64,000 nt of DNA from Lycorma delicatula (taxonomy: Eukaryota; Arthropoda; Insecta; Hemiptera; Fulgoridae), in assembly GCF_047948215.1 (NCBI RefSeq), contig NC_134456.1:81422515-81486514 (forward strand), written 5' to 3'. Positions 58,079 through 64,000 of this stretch are shown piece by piece (positions within the stretch are counted from its first letter, which is position 1; each line of letters starts with the position of its first letter). The notes beneath the pieces are model-generated. The model worked only from the letters and a program-made list of their open reading frames with translations. It was not told the origin of the DNA and searched no databases. A program made the translations under genes and the position numbers.

Positions 58079-59316
58079 TTAAGGTTGGGTCAAAAACTGA
58101 AGCAATGACTGTTATTGCTCTTGTCAGCAAGTTCAATTTGTAACACAACTGTACTAAACCATATGGTTTATTATCACCTTCTAAATACATTATGCTTTAC
58201 TTTTATTAGTCTCAAAACGGCATCCGTTGATCACTGAGTTTAATTTTGGAAATAAAAACACCGCAAGGAGCCAGGTCTGGCAAGTAGGGAGGCTGAGAGC
58301 CTTCCTACTCGCACAAAGTAGATCTGACCTTCTGGCACAAAACTGACGAATTGACAAACGCTGAGTGTGCGGACACATTTGTCGTGGTGAAGGAACCATG
58401 AGTTGTCTCGCCACAACTCTAGTCTCTTTTTGCAGATTTTTTCCCATAACCGTTGTAAAACACCTTAAATGGTACACACGGTTCACCATTTCACCTTGAG
58501 GCAAGAACTGAAGATGCACAATTCCATTAAAATCGAAAAAGCTGAGACCATCACTTTGACATTGGACTGACGTGCTTTCGGGCGTGGAGATCCTTTGCCA
58601 TTCCGTTGTGATTGAAATTTTGTCTCACAGTTATAAACCCAGCTTTCGTTTCCCGTTATGATCCTTGCATGAATTTTTCATCGTCATTGGCTTGTTCAAG
58701 AAGTTGCCGACAAACGTCCACTTGTTCTTTCTGCTGTTGGAGCATCAAACTAATAAGAAACTATGCTGCAGTTCTATGCATATTCAATTCTTCAGTGAAA
58801 ATGTCACTGCATGACCCAATTAAAATGCTACCTCTTACGCAAGTTCTCAGTCAATCGGCGATTTGCACGCACCAGATCGTTAATTTTCTGAACGCGGGTG
58901 TCATCAGTTGGAAGTTGAAGACTTTCCAGTTCTAGGGTTATTTTCAATCGACAGTCACTAAAACGTGACGACTGACTTTTAAATCGTGAAAACCATTCAT
59001 AACATTGCGTACGACCCAGAGCATCATCTCTGTAAGCTTGGTTCAAAAGTTGAAACGTTTCTGTGAAAGTTTTCCCCAGTTTCACGCAAAATTATACATT
59101 GTATCGTTGTTCCCGAAAATCGCATATTACAAAAATCGCTACTAACAATTTAAACACATAGCACTCAAATAATATGAAAACTAGACGAAATATCAACAAT
59201 CCAAGAACATCTGGTTACAGAGGTTATGCGGAACACAATGCTGCCAACCGCACATCACTAAATATCTCCGTTGGCGCATAATTAAAAATGTTCGGTTATT
59301 TTCTGAACAGACCTTG
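58079..59316 (-). mobile_element. mariner transposon, full length but inactivated
   Basis: The right end (5' end of the minus-strand element) reads in reverse complement CAAGGTCTGTTCAGAAAATA. The left end TAAGGTTGGGTCAAAAACTG is its diverged inverted copy, and a TA follows at 59317-59318. The transposase (about 59100-58190) has an N-terminal MKLGKTFTETFQLLNQAYRD, DALGRTQCYEWFSRFKSQSS, then VQKINDLVRANRRLTENLRK. The first catalytic box reads TGNESWVYNCE, so the expected Asp is Asn here. The second box survives as FLHHDK and the third as YLPDLAPCGVFI in shifted frames. Frameshifts near 58830 and within 58190-58500 inactivate it. Confidence 0.85.
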
Positions 59317-59589
59317 TATTTTTGTAAACAAACTTTTTTACCAACCTCATCTATCCTCTCTCTACTCTTCAATTATTTAATAAATACAATTATTATGTAA
59401 AATTATTACTGATGATTAATGGATTATAATGCCATCAAATTAGAAGTGAAATGCTGGTCTTCTGTTGTCCAAACAACCAGTAGAGGCAGTCAAGATTCTT
59501 TACATTTTATTACAAAAAAGTACTGTGATATTCTTGCATTTCATCAAACTATTAATTAAATATTGAAACTATGGTCTGTAAAATTTCAG

Positions 59590-59691
59590 ATTGAGCTGAG
59601 CGGGTCTAAAGATAAAATACCACCAGTTGAAGAAACTGATGTTAAGCCTGATGAGCAGGATACTGAATTGGAGACAAAGGAAGGTGATGAT
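59590..59691 (+). CDS. acidic exon of coiled-coil gene (last one visible)
   Basis: The acceptor is aaatttcag and the donor GTAAGT. It is 102 bases, 34 codons, phase 0 at both ends. It reads IELSGSKDKIPPVEETDVK and PDEQDTELETKEGDD. It is strongly acidic and Pro-containing and probably disordered, following the coiled coil of 49882-49998. The strong donor shows that at least one more exon lies downstream, probably beyond 64000. Confidence 0.75.
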
Positions 59692-61489
59692 GTAAGTGGC
59701 GTAATTAATTTCTTAATTATAAACAATTTTCTGAAGTACTACTTAACAGTTTTTTTAGATACATAATTGCTCAGCTAGCTTAATTTTCACAAATTACCAT
59801 GAATCACGGTAATTATGGTTCCTGGTTTGGAAAAATCTGTAATTTCAAGTCTTCATTTTCTTCCTAAATTAGTTAACAAATTATATTGCCTAATAGTTTC
59901 AAATAATGCTCTTAATCCATTTTAGTAGTACTGAACCTATTGTTTATTATAGACCACTTTTAAATATTTTAAATTATTACAGTCAAACTTAACTTTTTAA
60001 AGGCACTGAATGATTATCATTAAACTATTAAATCTTAAGAAAGTAGTAATAAATATGCATATTTTTATATCCCCGTTACTTTTATTGTAATAAAATCATA
60101 TCAATAGTAGTAAACAAAATAATGAATTTTTTTAAATTAATCGATGAGGAAGGCCTTCCATTTTTTACTTGAGTTTAATAGCTAAAGTTTCTATCCTGAT
60201 TTCATTTTAAAATTGTTTTTGTCTATCATTTTTAAAGATAAAATAGTCAAAGAAATAGTGCAACAATAAAATACATTACAAGACACCAATGTTTTAAAAG
60301 CCAACTTCAACAGTGCTTATTCAGGGGATGTTGTCTTGAACTACAAATTTATAGAATTGCCTCTGAAAATAATGGTGATCATGTCTTCTTCTATTGATGT
60401 GTTCCTTTTGATGTTTACACTTAAATGAAAATGATCATTAATTGACTTACTGGCTGTGTCAGTCATGGAATCAAGGAAACATTTTGTTTAATAAATGCCT
60501 TGTAATTCTGATTTGATGAGCGATAATGTAATTCTAACTCCATTGTTTTGATCTTGTATTATACTTAAATATGATACAATGTCCTAGAAGATGGAGTAAT
60601 TAAAATGGATAAAAATATCCTCCATCTATGCTAATTATTTAGTAGTCATGAAAAATCAGATGAAAAAATCATGAAACAAATCGTAAAACAGTCATAATAA
60701 ATCATTGGATCACTGAAATGAAATTTGCTACTTCATGAAAAATAATCTTGCCACATAGCTCAGAAAAACAAGAAAAAACTTAATAACATGATAATCATTT
60801 TGTATAGTTTTATCAAGTACAAACAAATAATCCTTGACTTAACTACCCACAACAACTTTATCATGCCCACTACAGTTCTATATTACATGATTCCTGGTAG
60901 TTTATGACAAACTCAAAACCTGCTCTGTTTTGGCAATAAAAATTTAAAAGTTTATTTTCTAAAACTATAATATAACGCTAAACTACCCAGTGTTTTTTTA
61001 AGTATCAGATCTTATTACTTGGACAGCTCAGTTAATGGCTTACCTTCGGGGGGAACATGACAAATAATTCTGTGATTTATTATATGAGTTGAAAACAGCA
61101 CAATAGGTACTGAGAAAATCTTGAACATGTACCACAAAAGTGAAACACATACCCCCTTTTTTCACGTTGCTACATTTGGGAATTAAAGATTTAAATTGTC
61201 TAGATTGCTATTATAGCTAGTTGAAAACATGCTCATGCTTCAAACTTATTTAACAGCTTGTTCTTGCACAAGGCCATACAAATCGACCTAAATGGAAACA
61301 ATGGGCACAAATTGAAATCAACAAAGCCATTTAAGCAAAAGCCTTTTTGCTTTAATTCTGTATGATACAAAACAAACATGAAATTAAAACCCACCTTTGC
61401 ATTTATCTAGAAGTTATAACGTTATATAGTAACACCAACAGTGCTGATTATGATTAAATCACCTTTTTTTTCTTTTTTTATGTTTGTGG
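59692..61489. other. intron, no gene seen
   Basis: AT-rich. Sequence at 60270-60560 has retroelement-like texture but no readable domain. Confidence 0.4.
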
Positions 61490-63470
61490 AGGGAAAGCTC
61501 TGCCAGCCACTACCTGCCTGTACAAATGGTAGTTTGTACAGGCTCTTGGCAACTAAAACCCCTTCCCCTTATACAGCATGCCCAATACCCACCTTTCAGT
61601 ATTATTCAGGAGCATGTTGCACTCACCACAGGACTTCAGACTAGTCCTAGACACTTCAACAACAGCTGACTACAGCTGATGGTACCCAACCACTTCCTTG
61701 TCCAGGATATCCTCTCCCTGCTCCAACCCAATAGGCAGCTACTTTTCCACTCTTAGTACTTCTCCACACTTTAATCTTCTTGCATATTTTCTTGTAAGAC
61801 TGCTCTTGAAGCAATTAGCACATAACCTTCATCCAATCTCACTTTGTAATAACATAAACTGCATCACCGCCTCTGAGCTTGCATATTCAACAAATCTGCT
61901 AGCCATCTCAGACACACAAAAAAGTATATCAACTGTATTTTTGTCTCCGCAATACCTACATACAGCTGAGAGCCTCTTTCTCCTATCAATTAACTGTTGA
62001 ATGCCCCATGGCCCATAAGCCACTGGATCATCCAAAAGTCCACCTCTCCATGACTTTGTCCTATCCAGCTCCTATTGGCTGAAATGAGAAAGTACATCCA
62101 CCTACCAACGATAGCTTGCCACCACCTAAGCAAGCTCTCCCTTGCTTCCAACTTATTCATACCTTCACTCTTCTCTGATCTTTCCAGGATCAACAAATTC
62201 ATCAGCAGGGACACCTGCTGTGACCAACATGTCTTTTAAGGAAAACATGCACTATGCCCTGTCCACCCAAAGTGTTATACTTCTCTGTAGGCTATCTAAT
62301 TTCTGTCTATAGCGCTGTATTTCCATAGCTCTCTTCCAGATTGATGCAGCAATTTAGCACAACTGAAGAAGCAGTAAATGCAATTAATTTCATCAAAGTT
62401 TTAGGACCATCCACATTTCTCATCAACCTTATTATGGTTGAAGCTGTCCTTTTTGCTTTCTTAACAGTTTCATCCACATGTGCAGTGAATTTCCTGTTCC
62501 TATTCAGTCATACTCAAGATACTTCCCTATGAGGGATGGCTAGATCTCAAGGTCCATAACCTTAATACTGAACTGTGGTATCCTTCTCCTACCTGTCATC
62601 TGGATTACTTCTGTTTTTTCACAGCCATCTGTAATCCTCTTTCTAAAAGCCATTCCCTAACAATCTCAATAGATACATTCGCCTCTATCATTACATCCTC
62701 TATATCTCTTGCTGTCAAACCAGGGCTAGATCATCTGCAAATGCTATAGGCTCAACTCCTTCTGACCAATTGAGATTCAGCAGTCCATCATATTGCGAAT
62801 TCCAAAATGTATGTCCCAAAACAGAACCTTGTGGAACACCACGCTCATAGCAACAACCACCTCTCACTCTCTGCAGTTGCAAAAAGTCGCCTCCTTTCAA
62901 AATATTCCTGCAAAAATCTATTCAAATAAGGACTAACTTTCTTCTGTCTAATTCTTCTATGATCATCTACCAAGTTACGTTATTAAATGAATTCTTAACA
63001 TCTAAGACCATTCTACAGACAACTTCCTCTACAAGTACTACAGAAAGCTTTATCTCTATTGCTTTCCCAAGAACACTGATAAAACAAATTGGCCTATAAT
63101 CTGAGGGATCATTCACCCTTCTTCCACCCTTTTTTTTTTTAGTAATACTAACCTTGCACACTTTCATTCTTCTAGAATCCATCTTTTTAAAAAAAACTGT
63201 TCATTGTATTCAGTAGTGTAGCTTTAATGTAGTGCAATGTTCCAGCAGTGCAACTTCAATGACCACTCTGACTACCTCCACTGTTTTTGCCATCTGTTAC
63301 TGGGCCCTTGCCCAGCCTCAATCTCCACTGCACTATAGAAGCTCGCTCCTCCATGGTATACTCAGGTATATTGACTGCAACTATTTCCATCACACAACTA
63401 TTTCCCAACATTTTCACACTGAAAGAGAACCTCAATTGCATTGGTCAATTATCTCCACGTTAGAATAGTC
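61490..63470 (-). pseudogene. R1-clade-like non-LTR retrotransposon relic (RT to 3' end)
   Basis: Minus-strand order: NDPSDYRPICFISVLGKAIE and VCRMVLDVKNSFNNVTW (63120-62970), the thumb/palm start of the RT. GVPQGSVLGHTFWNSQYDGL (62840-62780) and the catalytic AFADDLALV (near 62740) follow. MAFRKRITDGCEKTEVIQ and RRIPQFSIKVMDLE follow in 62660-62545. HGEVDFWMIQWLMGHGAFN (62045-61990) and CRYCGDKNTVDILFCV (61960-61915) form the C-terminal part. Below that is 3' UTR, with a 10-base stem at 61517-61542. FADD with an HGExxxxxxQxLxGHGxFN C-terminus fits the R1 clade. Stops and shifts are frequent. No endonuclease part was recognised upstream of 63470. Confidence 0.75.
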
Positions 63471-64000
63471 TCACTATTTAAAGTGTCTAAAATCACCTAC
63501 CTATTATGAAAATCATGGTACCTTTAATTTTCTGTCAAGTAGCTAATATTTCAACATTTCACTCGAGATTAATGAACAAAGTAGTAAAAAAAAATTCACT
63601 TGAAGGAACCATACCTTACAGATTATGATTTTAGTTAGCAACTCAAAAAAATCTTTACACAAAGAATGATGCTTATGATGTTATGATGATTATGATGTTA
63701 TTGGATAAGTTTACAACTAAAACCATCCTCATAAGCAATGGCAGCTCACGTGTAGGCACTGTGGAACTGCAGCTTCATATCCCCTATTCCCACTTGATAT
63801 TATCAGTAACATTTAATGAGTCCTTTTTTCTTTAATTCTTTCTTCATACTTTTACAATATATAATCTTTAAGCTTAATGTCAGTAGTCATCCTACAGTTT
63901 ATGAAAAAGATAACAAAAACATTTGTATGGAACTGTGTGCCTCACAGTTCCAGTGGCGTGATGTTTGGCTGTTGTGCGCATGCGCACATAGGAAGCTGTA
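63471..64000. other. right edge, no gene seen
   Basis: AT-rich. A 9-base stem (GGAACTGTG/CACAGTTCC, 63929-63951) and a perfect 16-base palindrome TGTGCGCATGCGCACA (63973-63988) lie near the edge and may mark a transposon terminus cut off by the window. Confidence 0.4.

Overview
The window is AT-rich eukaryotic DNA with long introns, GT-AG splice sites, tRNA-derived SINEs, mariner/Tc1, hAT, Helitron and non-LTR (I, R1 and Jockey/CR1-like) elements. This points to an insect nuclear genome, probably hemipteran. The hemipteran guess rests on the look of the R1-like 3' ends, the SINEs and one aphid-type multicopy gene relic. It is an inference from memory, not a search. I see no bacterial, plasmid, phage or CRISPR features.

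The only host gene I can support is one plus-strand gene that runs through most of the window and continues beyond its visible ends. Its clear exons lie at 3036-3106, 11196-11561, 12902-13111, 26910-27188, 32374-32548, 35183-35384 (with a duplicate at 34770-34947), 44404-44609, 46989-47045, 47984-48127, 49882-49998 and 59590-59691. Weaker candidates lie at 38059-38132 and 38456-38533. Reading frames and splice phases agree across nearly all junctions. The product is a Lys/Glu/Leu-rich, largely coiled-coil protein with a Cys/Ser-rich stretch near the visible N-terminal part and an acidic stretch at the visible C-terminal part. I do not recognise the family and give no gene symbol.

Everything else is intronic or intergenic and is dominated by decayed mobile DNA. 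From left to right: a small inverted-repeat element (1371-1636), a non-autonomous Helitron with intact ends (2386-2847), a DDE transposon with long inverted repeats (3919-5890), a foldback element (5970-6281) and a Tc1-like relic (7349-8396). Next come a nearly full-length but mutated I-clade retrotransposon on the minus strand (about 13975-20140) abutting an R1-like 3' fragment on the plus strand (20165-20815), then a transposase N-terminus broken at a hAT-like end (28473-28890). A diverged tandem repeat (29569-29907), a mariner deletion derivative with TA flanks (29963-30321) and a dispersed repeat near 31.4-31.7 kb follow. Further on are a very long near-perfect hairpin (33152-33672), an RT relic (34040-34640), a DDE relic (37020-37140), repeats at 39.5-43.6 kb including two SINEs, a non-LTR C-terminal relic (51180-51520), a hAT/TTF-type transposase relic (51900-54660), an aphid-type repeat gene relic (55960-57240), a mariner (58079-59316) and an R1-like relic (61490-63470).

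The points most worth following are a threefold repeat of one coding exon at 34.7-35.4 kb with conserved splice phases, the 0.5 kb hairpin at 33.2-33.7 kb, and the Helitron with complete termini. I found no clearly new enzymatic or defence system.
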